Shown here piece by piece: positions 18,537 to 28,082 of a DNA stretch of 64,000 nucleotides. Every line of letters begins with the position of its first letter. The stretch's first letter is position 1. Origin of the DNA: Sandaracinaceae bacterium (GTDB lineage: Bacteria > Myxococcota_A > Polyangia > Polyangiales > JAFGIB01). The DNA lies in assembly GCA_017881055.1 (NCBI GenBank), contig JADGRF010000101.1, positions 31,304 to 95,303 of the forward strand, written 5' to 3'. Under the pieces are notes generated by a model that did no database searches, was not told the DNA's origin, and worked only from the letters and a program-made list of their open reading frames with translations. Position numbers and translations under genes: made by a program.

Positions 18537-21500
18537 GTGAACACACGAGCAGCGTCGTTCCGGCTTGATCCCCGCGGGCGCGCCGCGCTAGCGTTCCGTG
18601 CTGCTGTGGTCGTTTACGAGCTGGACTACGATTCCGACGCGCAGGTTCTGGAATTCCTCACCCAGGTCAGGGACCGAGGCGCCGTCGTGTTGCCCGCCGC
18701 GGTGTGGATCGAGATGGTGCTCGCGGCAGTGGCTGTCGAGCACGGGCGCGCGTTCGCGCTCGTCGATGTCGTCGTCGAGCGAGCCGTGCAGCGTGGCGTT
18801 GGCCGCTCGTTGCGGGTGTCCGTCCCCGTGAAATTGCCTGGCGCGTTCGAGCTCGCGAGCTCGGCGTTGGGTGCGGCGAACGTGGACCAGCAAATACACG
18901 TGCGCGGCCGCGTCATTTGCGCGCCGACGTCGCAACGCGCGACAGCGCCGGCGGCGCTGCCATCGCTCGCAGCGTTCACGGCATCGCGCGCAGCGATCTA
19001 CGCGCGCCTGCACGCGCTCGGCGTCGACGTCGCGCCCGCATGTCAGTGGATCGACACTGCAGAGGTCGGACCCGACGGGAGCTGGGCCGCCGCGCAGGGC
19101 CACGCGAGTATCGATGAGAGCGCCTATCGTGCACCGCGGCTCGCGCTCGACGCCGCGCTTCAGCTGGGCATGTTGCTGGCCGCGCAGGCGGACATGCAAT
19201 GGCCACGCGTCGGCGCGATCGCGAAGGTGGAGCTCGGGCCGGTTGCCGAGCTTGCCCACGGTGTTCACGCCTCCCCTGACGTACGCATCGTCTCGGCGCG
19301 TCGTTCAGCCTCCGGAGGGGTCGCGCTCGATCTCATCGACCCGCAATGTCGCGCGGTCGTGTCGCTGCACGACGTTCGCTACCGACCCGCGACCGAGCTC
19401 GAGCGCCCCTTGTCGTTGGAAGATCTGACCGCGCTCGCCGCCTTCGCGCTGCCGTTTGCTGTCGGCTCGCGCGACACCGACTTGCGTTCGCTCGGCGCCA
19501 GCTCGCTCGATCTCGTTCGGCTCTGCGCGGCCGTCGAGGAGCACTACGGCCGCAGCGTAGAACGTGGCCGGTTCTTTCGCGCGCCATCACTGCGCGCGTT
19601 GTTGGCCGCCGCGTCACCCGATCGGGCGGCGTGTGCGTCCGACCCAAGCAGCTCGTTCTCCGCGTTTCTCGATCAGCCACGCGCGACCGCGACTCACGCC
19701 GGGAACACCGCGCCGCTCACCCAAGTTCAGCATGCCCTGTGGGCGATCAGCCAGGAGGCTAGCGGCGTTCCGGTCTACAACGAGTGCGTTTGCTTCCACG
19801 TGCACGGCCCGATCGACGTGCGCGCGCTGCGCGCCGCAATCCTCGGCTTGATCGAACGCCACGGAAGTCTGCGCACCCGCATCGTGTCCGCAGACGCTGG
19901 TTTCGTTCAGCAGATACTGGCCGCGGATCCGGCGCAGCTTCGTGAGCACGAGCTGGCATCGTCGCCAAACGCGGCGCGCGAAACGTTGCTGGCCGAGTGG
20001 ATCGCGGCCCAGGCGCGGGAGCCCTTCGGGAGCGACGAGGCCTTGTTTCGCGTGCGCATCGTCCGCGTCGCTCCGGAGCGGCACGCGCTGCTGTTCTGTG
20101 CCCATCACGCCGTGTGCGATGCGTTCTCGCTGCGAGCCTGTTTGACGCAGGAGCTGACGGCCCGCTACGCGGCGGAGACGTCGGGCGCGAGCTTGCCGCG
20201 CGCGTGGCGCGAGGCACCGGCGCAGCTGGCTGACGTGGCCCGCTGGGAGACGGATCCCGCGCGTGCTGCGCTGCTTGCGGCGCGAGCCGAGCGGGCTTGC
20301 CAGAGGTTTTCCGGCATGCCGGACTCCCTTGCGCCACGGGCCGACCACGCGCGACCCGCCGTGTTCTCTCATCGCGGAGCACGAGTCCCGGTCGCGCTCT
20401 CCGCCAGCACCGTGAGCTTGCTCGCGCGCTTTGCAAGCGCGCACGGCGCCACGTGGTTTGCGACTTTGCTTACTGCGCTGCGTGTGCTGCTCTATCGGCA
20501 CACCGGTCAGCGCGATGGCGCGATTGCCGTGCCGCTCGCGAACCGGGCCGAGGCGCGGCTTGCGGAGGTAGTCGGCTGCCTGATCAACAACGGCGTGATC
20601 CGTCTCTTGGTCGCAGGCGAGCTGTCGTTCGCGCAGTGCGTCGAGCACGCGAGCGCGCGCATTGCCGAGGCCATCGAGAGCCAGGACGTTCCGTACCCGA
20701 GCTTGGTGCGCGTGCTTTCGCCGCAGCGCACGCGCAGCCAAGCACTGTTGGCGCAAGTGGCCTTCGTGTACGACGAGTGGATGGCCGACGCGCTCGCGCT
20801 GCCGGGCCTGCGGATCGACGCCCAGGAAGTCGCCACAGGGACGACGAAGCTCGACCTCTCGCTGCGCCTCGTGCGTCGTCGTGACGGGCTCGGTGGCTTC
20901 ATCGAATACAGCACCGACCTCTACGAACGCGAGACGATCGAGCAGCTCGCGCGTCACTTCGAGGCGTTGCTCCACGACGGCGTGCTGCATCCCGAGCGCG
21001 CGATCGCAGGGTTGCACATGGCGACCCAAGACGAGCTCGAGTCGGCGATGGCCGCGAGCTTCGGTAGCATAGCCGACACCCGAGCCGAGTGCCCCGTACA
21101 CGAAAAGCTCAGTGCGATTGCCGAGCACCATGCCGAGCGAGTCGCCATCGAGCACGGAGGAAGGCACCTACGCTACGCGCCGCTGGTCGCACGCATTGCC
21201 GCGTTGGCAGCGCGCCTGCAAGCGGACGGCCCTTTGCTTGGGCAGCTGATAGGCATCGCCTTGCCCCGTTCGATCGAGCTGCCGGTAGCTGTCTTCGCCG
21301 TGCTGCGAGCCGGTGCGGCATTCTTGCCGCTCGATCCGAGCGAGTCGCTGTCGTTGCTGCTGTCGAAGTTGCAGAGCGGCGGGGTGACTCGTGTCATTAC
21401 GAACGACGCCTTGGCAGCAGCGCTCGCGGAGCACGGCCTAGGCGTGGTGATCGTGGACGACGAGGAGCACGTCGCGTTCGAGGCCACTGCCCACGCTCTG

Positions 21501-24014
21501 GCTCCGGCCCCGCAGGTCGCGCCCGACGCGCTGGCGTACGCAATCTCCACCTCGGGCTCCACCGGTGCGCCGAAGCTGGTGCTGCTCGACCATCGCGGCC
21601 TCAGCAACCTCGCGACCGCTCAGATCGACGTGCTCGGCGCCGCGCCCGGCACGCGCGTGCTGCAGTTCACCTCGCCGAGCTTCGACGTCTTCGTTGGCGA
21701 GCTGATGCTGGCGCTGTGCTCTGGCGCGACGCTGGTCGTGGTCAGCACGGACGCGTTGCTCGGCGCTGCGCCGCTTGCGGACTTCGTCGAGCACGAACGC
21801 ATCCAAATCGCGACGCTCACGCCGGCGGTGCTCGCGACACTGCCGCAGCGTCGGCTCCCGGAGCTCGAGACACTCGCTGTTGCAGGTGACGAGTGCCCGG
21901 CCGAGCTGGTTGCAGACTGGGCCGACGGGCGACGCTTCTTCAACCTGTACGGCCCGACCGAAGCCACGGTCTGGATCACGTTCGCGCACTGTCGAGCGTG
22001 CGAGTCACCGGTTCCAATCGGCCGTCCGTTTCCCAACACGCAGGCCTACGTGCTCGACGCCGACAAGAACCCGGTTCCGGCAGGCGTGGTTGGAGAGCTC
22101 TACCTCGGCGGCATCGGTGTGGCGCGTGGTTACCGGAATCATGAAGCGCAGAACGAGCTGCGCTTCATGCCCGACCCATTCGTCCGCGCAAAAGGCGCAC
22201 GCATGTTCAGAACCGGCGACGTCGCGAAGCGCCGCGCGGATGGCCAGCTCATCTTCCTCGGTCGCACGGACGGTCAGGTGAAGGTGCGCGGCTTTCGAGT
22301 AGAGCTCGGAGCGATCGAGCGCGTGTTGCTCGGCTGCCCGGCCGTGGCTGCAGCCGCAGCCTTCGTCGACAAGGCTGCCCACGGCGAAGAGCGCGTCCTC
22401 GGCGCGGTCGTTGCCGCCGCCAGCGCCGAGTGCGATGTCGAGATGTTGCTCCGGACGGTACGCTCCGCGCTGCCACACTATATGGTGCCATCCGAGCTGC
22501 GCGTGCTCGCGAGCCTGCCGCTGCGCCTCAGCGGCAAGATCGATCGCGCGGCGCTGCAGCGCGCGTTTGCAGCTGCTGCGCCGGGTCCCGCGAGGGCGCC
22601 GCTCGATCCCCGCTTGCATGCCGTCGCGCAGCTGTTTCGCGACACGATCGACCGACACGACGAAGCGCAGCTGCCAGCCGAGAGGGCCGCTGCCGTCAGC
22701 AGCACGCATCCGGACCGCTCGTTCTTCGAGTTGGGCGGACACTCGTTGCTGGTAGCTACGCTGCTCGCCCGCGTACAGAGCCGCTTCGGCTGCGACGTGC
22801 CCCTAGCCGAGTTCTTGGATGAGCCGACCGTTCGTGGGCTCGCGCGTGCGATCGAAGTGCAGCAGGCTGCTGCGCAGCGGCTTGCTCTGACGCCCGAAGA
22901 TCCCGCGCGCCCGCTCGTCGGCGAGCGGCTAGCCGCCACAGCAACCATTTCACGCGAGCACATCCTGGTCACGGGCGCAACGGGCTTCGTCGGCGCGCAT
23001 GTGCTGGCGGAGCTCGCCAAACGCACCCGCGCCGATCTCTGGTGCCTGATCCGCGCAGACGACGACCGGGCGGCTGCCCGACGCCTGCGAGCTGCGCTGA
23101 AGACGCTGCGACTCGAAGCTCGCGCAGCACCGGAGCGCATCGTGGCATTTGCAGGTGACATCGCACAGCCGCGCCTGGGACTGAGCGAGCCCGCGTTCTC
23201 CCAGCTCGCAGCCGGCGTGTCTCGTATCTACCACTGCGCGGCCGCAGTCAATCTCACGGCCGATGCCGCCGCTCTACGCGCGGCCAATGTCGACGGAACG
23301 CGCGAGCTCTTGCGACTGGCGAAGGTCGGGCAGGGGATACCGTTCGAGCACGTCTCCACCCTGTCGGTCGTGCTCGACTCTGCGGACGATCCGTGCAGCC
23401 GTCTGCTCGAGGGGCCCGCCAATCACGCGTCGTTCGCGACGGCGTATGCTGCAACCAAGGCCGAGTCCGAGACCTACGTCGAAGCCGCGATCGCAGCGGG
23501 CCTCGATGCGCGTATCTACCGACCCTCGTTCGTCTGCGGAGACACTCGTACCGGCGTGTGCAACGCCGAGGATCTGTTCTCGCGCTTCATTCGCGGCTGC
23601 CTCGAGCTCGGCATGGTGCCGGACGTGGACTTCGAAGAGAACCTCGTGCCCGTCGACTTCGTGAGCGAGCTGATCGTAGCGGCTTCGCTGCGTGTTCGAG
23701 CGACGCAGCGCTACTACCACGTGACTGCAGCACGCGCCACGCGCGTGTCCGAGGTGATCACTGCGCTGCGCGCGACCGGCGCCCCGCTGTCGACGGTGCC
23801 GTGGCTGGCGTGGCTGGCGAATGTAGACGCCAGCTCCTCGCTCGCGCCGATCGCCGCGCTGCTGCGCAGTCACGATCCGAGCGCTCACCGTTGGCCCGCC
23901 GTCGATCGCAGTCACGTCGCGGAGCTCGCGACCGCGTCCGCCATCGCGGAGCCCGTGGTCGACCAGCCGCTCTTGCGACGTTACGTGGACACGCTGCTCA
24001 GCGCATCCGAGTGA
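18537..24014 (+). CDS. DH(degenerate)-ACP-C-A-PCP-thioester reductase (R) NRPS
   Basis: N-terminal DH-like FLTQVRDRGAVVLPAAVWIEMVLAA and LALDAALQ; carrier SLGASSLDLVRL; C domain HHAVCDAFS; A domain AISTSGSTGAPKLVLLDHRGL, NLYGPTEATVW, GRTDGQVKVRGFRVELGAIE; PCP FFELGGHSLLVATLL; R domain ILVTGATGFVGAHVL, HVSTLSVV, YAATKAESE. Confidence 0.92.
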   Translation: MNTRAASFRLDPRGRAALAFRAAVVVYELDYDSDAQVLEFLTQVRDRGAVVLPAAVWIEMVLAAVAVEHGRAFALVDVVVERAVQRGVGRSLRVSVPVKLPGAFELASSALGAANVDQQIHVRGRVICAPTSQRATAPAALPSLAAFTASRAAIYARLHALGVDVAPACQWIDTAEVGPDGSWAAAQGHASIDESAYRAPRLALDAALQLGMLLAAQADMQWPRVGAIAKVELGPVAELAHGVHASPDVRIVSARRSASGGVALDLIDPQCRAVVSLHDVRYRPATELERPLSLEDLTALAAFALPFAVGSRDTDLRSLGASSLDLVRLCAAVEEHYGRSVERGRFFRAPSLRALLAAASPDRAACASDPSSSFSAFLDQPRATATHAGNTAPLTQVQHALWAISQEASGVPVYNECVCFHVHGPIDVRALRAAILGLIERHGSLRTRIVSADAGFVQQILAADPAQLREHELASSPNAARETLLAEWIAAQAREPFGSDEALFRVRIVRVAPERHALLFCAHHAVCDAFSLRACLTQELTARYAAETSGASLPRAWREAPAQLADVARWETDPARAALLAARAERACQRFSGMPDSLAPRADHARPAVFSHRGARVPVALSASTVSLLARFASAHGATWFATLLTALRVLLYRHTGQRDGAIAVPLANRAEARLAEVVGCLINNGVIRLLVAGELSFAQCVEHASARIAEAIESQDVPYPSLVRVLSPQRTRSQALLAQVAFVYDEWMADALALPGLRIDAQEVATGTTKLDLSLRLVRRRDGLGGFIEYSTDLYERETIEQLARHFEALLHDGVLHPERAIAGLHMATQDELESAMAASFGSIADTRAECPVHEKLSAIAEHHAERVAIEHGGRHLRYAPLVARIAALAARLQADGPLLGQLIGIALPRSIELPVAVFAVLRAGAAFLPLDPSESLSLLLSKLQSGGVTRVITNDALAAALAEHGLGVVIVDDEEHVAFEATAHALAPAPQVAPDALAYAISTSGSTGAPKLVLLDHRGLSNLATAQIDVLGAAPGTRVLQFTSPSFDVFVGELMLALCSGATLVVVSTDALLGAAPLADFVEHERIQIATLTPAVLATLPQRRLPELETLAVAGDECPAELVADWADGRRFFNLYGPTEATVWITFAHCRACESPVPIGRPFPNTQAYVLDADKNPVPAGVVGELYLGGIGVARGYRNHEAQNELRFMPDPFVRAKGARMFRTGDVAKRRADGQLIFLGRTDGQVKVRGFRVELGAIERVLLGCPAVAAAAAFVDKAAHGEERVLGAVVAAASAECDVEMLLRTVRSALPHYMVPSELRVLASLPLRLSGKIDRAALQRAFAAAAPGPARAPLDPRLHAVAQLFRDTIDRHDEAQLPAERAAAVSSTHPDRSFFELGGHSLLVATLLARVQSRFGCDVPLAEFLDEPTVRGLARAIEVQQAAAQRLALTPEDPARPLVGERLAATATISREHILVTGATGFVGAHVLAELAKRTRADLWCLIRADDDRAAARRLRAALKTLRLEARAAPERIVAFAGDIAQPRLGLSEPAFSQLAAGVSRIYHCAAAVNLTADAAALRAANVDGTRELLRLAKVGQGIPFEHVSTLSVVLDSADDPCSRLLEGPANHASFATAYAATKAESETYVEAAIAAGLDARIYRPSFVCGDTRTGVCNAEDLFSRFIRGCLELGMVPDVDFEENLVPVDFVSELIVAASLRVRATQRYYHVTAARATRVSEVITALRATGAPLSTVPWLAWLANVDASSSLAPIAALLRSHDPSAHRWPAVDRSHVAELATASAIAEPVVDQPLLRRYVDTLLSASE

Positions 24015-27000
24015 GCTTCCGCGTCCATGGGCTTCCACGGAAGGTACACCGCGGTCCAAGGCTCGGGCTTTCGAATGCCTTGGAGACGCAGCGCGGCGTC
24101 CGCGGTCGCGCGCAGCTTGTCTCCCGCTTCGCCGCGCACGATGCTGCCTAGCGCGCGTCGCGCGTAGGTCGCAAACACCGGCATCTGGTGCTCGTGCTCG
24201 AGCTCGATGCAGCGACGCAAAAGAGCGCGGGCGCGCACGGCGTCGCCCTCCGCGATTGCCATGCTTGCGCGCAGCAAGTCAGCCAGGCAATTGGCGTACG
24301 GTCTGCGTGCGGTCGCCATCGAGCGCAAACACGCGTCCATCGCGCGCCGCCCCTCGGAGCTGCGCGTCGCGGATGCTGCGAGCAGCGCGCGTCCACGCAG
24401 GAAAGCCGTCGTCACCTTGAACAGATCGGAGCGTGCCGTGAACGTTCGGCTGAACGCAGGCCACTGCGCGTTCAGGTGGGCCAGAGCCTCTGCTCCGCGA
24501 TCCATGTACAGCAGCGTGTCGACCGTGCGAGTCATCACCCACAAATGATAGTTGTCGAACGTGGTCGAGAGAGCCTTGCGCTGCTCGTCCAGCAACGCGA
24601 GCGCGCGTTCCGGCTCATCCGTCATCAAGTGCGCGAGCGGGACCGAGAGCGACAGGCAGCCGAGCGCAAAGCGATCGTCACGTTCGCGTGCTTCGCGGAC
24701 GCGCTCGGGTGCTTCCTTCAGGATCTGCGAAAACTCACCGGTCTGTTCGATGTTGCCGTAGCGAATGGTAGCGACGAGGTTGCGCTCCCACGAGCAGCCG
24801 GAGCAGCTGTGCTCGAAGATGGCTTCGGCTTCCTCTGCGAACGCTGCCACGCGACTGAAGCGCCCGAGAAACAGATACGCGCCGGCGTGCGCCAGCTTGG
24901 CGGTTGCCGAGGCGTGTGGGCTGCCAAGCTGATCCGCCAGCGTGCTCGCGCGCCGCAGCACAGCATCGACGCGAGCATCCGCGTGGCGCCCGCCCGCGTA
25001 CGCCGTGTTTATGGCCTCCCAGGCGAGGCCTTGCAGTACGCGCGTCGGCTCACCGGCGTGCAGCGCATAGCGAAGATGCTGTGCCTGCAGCAAAGCGCAG
25101 CGCAGCGGGTCGCCTACGCCCAGCTCTGGAAACACGGCGCCGATGGCGTCCACACGCTCCAGCTCCGCGGGCGGGATCTCCGCCTCAGAGCGCTGGACGA
25201 AGTCGAACCCGTGGGCTTTGAGCGCCAGTTTGTTCCAGACCAGCGACGCGATCACCTTGGCGTCTCCGGTCGGGTAGGGCACGTCCATCTGCGAAAGCAC
25301 GGTCTTGGTCAGCTCGAGGCCCTGCTCGATGCGCCCGCTCCGCAGCAGCTGCTGCGCAGCTTTGCGTTGGATCGCGCGTGCCTCGGCACCCGTGCAGCCC
25401 TGCGCCGCGCGCAGATACTCCGCCGCCGCTTGCGCGCCGCGGCCGGCATTCGCCAGCGCGTCGCCGAGGTGACGAAACAGGTCGCGCGCGCTCGCTGCGT
25501 CCGCGCTCGGTTGCAGGTCGATCGCCTTCCGGTACAGCTCGGCTGCGCGGTTGAATGCGAGCTTCTCGGCAGCGGCATGAGCCGCGAAGATTGCGGTCTC
25601 ACCGGCGCGGCCTCCGTCGCCGGCCTCGGCGTAATGCACGACGAGCTGCTCGGGCTCGCCCACACCCCAGTTCTCGCTAGCGTGAGCGATCCGCGCGTGC
25701 AGCGTTCGAACCTGCTCGGGGCCGAGCGCGCTCACCACGGATTCACGCACGCGATCGTGAAAAGTCTCCGCGCAGTCGGTCTGGCGCGTGCCGCGCGTGC
25801 GGATCAAGCGCGCCGCACGCAACGCGAGCAGCGCTTGTCGGTCACCGGCGGGCAAGCCCGCGGCTTCGAGCACGACGCCTTGCTCGAGCGGTCGCGCGGC
25901 GACGCTCAGGACGTCGAGCACACGTCGCGCTTCGTCCGACATACCAGCGACGCGCGTTGCAATCACGTTGTCGAGCGAGACGCGCAGCAGCGCGGACGAG
26001 GCATTCTCCGCGTGCGCCTTCACGTGCTGCGTGAGCTCGCCGACGAAGAACGGCACGCCTTCCGACTCCGCTGCGATCGTGCGTGTAAACAGGGCATCCG
26101 CCAGCGGGAGACCGCGCAAGAACTCGCGCGTCAGCTGCTCCGTTTCGTCGGGGGCGAGCGCGTTCACTTCCAGCAGCTCGGGACGCGCGCCGGCGTCAGC
26201 GAGCGCGTGCTCGTGCAGGATGTGGTGCAGGAACGCGCTCGAGCTCGCTTCTTCGCGTCGGTACGTGCCGACGAACAGGATCGGCGGTGCATCGGGCCCA
26301 CCCAAGAGGTGCGAAAGCAAGCGCGCCGAGTCGACGTCGCCCCACTGCAGGTCGTCGATGTTGATCACGAGCGGGTGATGATCCGACAGGCGCAGCAGGA
26401 GATCGCGCAGCGCGCCGAACGCCTGATTGCGCAGCTCGCGCGGGTCGTTCGTCTGATGCAGCGGCACGCGCGCGCGGGCCACCGCATTCACGCGCTTGAG
26501 CACGGGGAACAAGCGCGCGAGCGCGTGGATGTTGCGTGGCAGAAGCTCCACAGCGGCCTGCGCTGGCGTACGCATCAGGTGGCGGCTCAGCGCATCGATG
26601 ATGTCGTCGAACGCTTTGTAGGGAACGCTCTCGCGCTCGTAGCAGCGACCGCGCAGCACCACGGCTTCGTCGTTCTTGATCAGCTCGTTCGCGAATGCAC
26701 GAACGAGCGCGGACTTGCCCATGCCGGAGTAGCCGTGCACGAACAGCGTGGCCGCCTGTCCAGACTTGCTGCGCTCGAACGCTTCGCGGAGCTTCGCCAG
26801 GTGGGGCTCTCGACCGATGAACGGCTCGCCGAGTCGACGTACGGGCGAGCTCGTGCTGGCATCGAAGGCCGGCGGCGACTGCGTACCGGTGCTGACCAGG
26901 CGCAGCAGCTTGGTGAGGGAAGGGCGCTTCTGGGGATCACGGCGCAGCAGGGCTTGGCACAGCTGGTCCAAGTCGTCCGGCACGTCGGCGATCAGCTCGC

Positions 27001-27841
27001 TTGGCGGAACCGGCTCCTGTTCGTCCTTCTGGCGCAGGATCTGCAGCACGGTTCCATCGAATGGCAGCTGACCGGTCAGCGCTTCGTAGAGCACGGCGCC
27101 TACGCTGTACCAATCGCTGGCCGGCGTGATCGGCTCGCCCGCGGCTTGCTCCGGGGACATGTACGCGGGCGTGCCGAAGACGGCGCCGCCGACGCTGCGC
27201 TCCGCGTCTCCTGCATCAGGATCGACGTGCGTCGAGTTGCTGACCATTCCGAAGTCGAGAACGACCACGCGTCCGGTCGGCGTGACCAACACGTTTGAAG
27301 GCTTGATGTCGCGATGCAGCTTACCGGCATCGTGGAGCGCCGCGATGGCTTCGACGAGTTGGCGCATTACCGAGCGCAGACGCAGCATGTTGCAGTTGGC
27401 GCGCGGCAGCGGCGCCTCGCCCAATATCGAGCGTTGGCTGAGCGTCACGGAGGGATGCCGCAGAAGGCGTGCGCGACCTGCCAGGGTCGGCGGCGAGCCG
27501 CGGTCGCTGTCGGGTGGCAAAGGGACCTGATGCTCCGCCACGTACTCGTCGAGCGTTTGCCCGTCGACCAGCTCCATCGTGAAGAACCATTTGTCGCCGT
27601 CGAAGCAGAGCTCGTGCAGCGTGACCAGGTTCGGATGGCTGAGATCCGCGAGCTGGCGGAACTCGTTCTTCAGTCGGTAGATGTTGAGCGCGTCGGTCTT
27701 GTGGAGGGCCTTGAGCGCGACGCGCGTGTTGTGTTCGAGATCGCGCGCCTCGTAGACGATACCCATCCCGCCGTGACCGAGCTCTCGCTCGATCACGTAC
27801 CGACCAGAGCTTTGTGTAGGAATTACGTTGCTCTGCACCAC
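23981..27841 (-). CDS. PknK-like serine/threonine protein kinase with AAA ATPase and TPR-like region (paralog 2)
   Basis: GHGGMGIVYEA, VALKAL, HRDIKPSNVLV, DFGMV; Walker A HGYSGMGKSALV; NIDDLQWGDVDSARLLSHLLGG; closely similar along its length to the 9959-13777 product. 3' end overlaps the NRPS 3' end by 34 bp. Confidence 0.9.
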   Translation of the reverse strand: MVQSNVIPTQSSGRYVIERELGHGGMGIVYEARDLEHNTRVALKALHKTDALNIYRLKNEFRQLADLSHPNLVTLHELCFDGDKWFFTMELVDGQTLDEYVAEHQVPLPPDSDRGSPPTLAGRARLLRHPSVTLSQRSILGEAPLPRANCNMLRLRSVMRQLVEAIAALHDAGKLHRDIKPSNVLVTPTGRVVVLDFGMVSNSTHVDPDAGDAERSVGGAVFGTPAYMSPEQAAGEPITPASDWYSVGAVLYEALTGQLPFDGTVLQILRQKDEQEPVPPSELIADVPDDLDQLCQALLRRDPQKRPSLTKLLRLVSTGTQSPPAFDASTSSPVRRLGEPFIGREPHLAKLREAFERSKSGQAATLFVHGYSGMGKSALVRAFANELIKNDEAVVLRGRCYERESVPYKAFDDIIDALSRHLMRTPAQAAVELLPRNIHALARLFPVLKRVNAVARARVPLHQTNDPRELRNQAFGALRDLLLRLSDHHPLVINIDDLQWGDVDSARLLSHLLGGPDAPPILFVGTYRREEASSSAFLHHILHEHALADAGARPELLEVNALAPDETEQLTREFLRGLPLADALFTRTIAAESEGVPFFVGELTQHVKAHAENASSALLRVSLDNVIATRVAGMSDEARRVLDVLSVAARPLEQGVVLEAAGLPAGDRQALLALRAARLIRTRGTRQTDCAETFHDRVRESVVSALGPEQVRTLHARIAHASENWGVGEPEQLVVHYAEAGDGGRAGETAIFAAHAAAEKLAFNRAAELYRKAIDLQPSADAASARDLFRHLGDALANAGRGAQAAAEYLRAAQGCTGAEARAIQRKAAQQLLRSGRIEQGLELTKTVLSQMDVPYPTGDAKVIASLVWNKLALKAHGFDFVQRSEAEIPPAELERVDAIGAVFPELGVGDPLRCALLQAQHLRYALHAGEPTRVLQGLAWEAINTAYAGGRHADARVDAVLRRASTLADQLGSPHASATAKLAHAGAYLFLGRFSRVAAFAEEAEAIFEHSCSGCSWERNLVATIRYGNIEQTGEFSQILKEAPERVREARERDDRFALGCLSLSVPLAHLMTDEPERALALLDEQRKALSTTFDNYHLWVMTRTVDTLLYMDRGAEALAHLNAQWPAFSRTFTARSDLFKVTTAFLRGRALLAASATRSSEGRRAMDACLRSMATARRPYANCLADLLRASMAIAEGDAVRARALLRRCIELEHEHQMPVFATYARRALGSIVRGEAGDKLRATADAALRLQGIRKPEPWTAVYLPWKPMDAEAHSDALSSVST

Positions 27842-28082
27842 GTTGCCGCCGTTCCGGTAGTGGCTATTTTCAGAGTCATTGGAACTGTGGTCAATACCGC
27901 TACAGCAAGTTTTTTATGTTATTTTCGACACGAAACTGACACAATTCGCAGAATCTTCCGTCACGGACGGTCGGTATCGCCCGCGTCGTATGTGCAGAAG
28001 ACGACGCGGTCTTGTGCTTTGCCAAGAGCCGCGGAACGGCCTAGATCTGGGGTGGGGCAGGCTTTCCCGCTCCGGCACGCGC

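Noticed and set aside
24188-27298. 1036-aa plus-strand ORF
   Set aside because: Antisense to the PknK-like kinase 2, no recognisable motifs, compositionally an Arg/Gln/Ala shadow frame.
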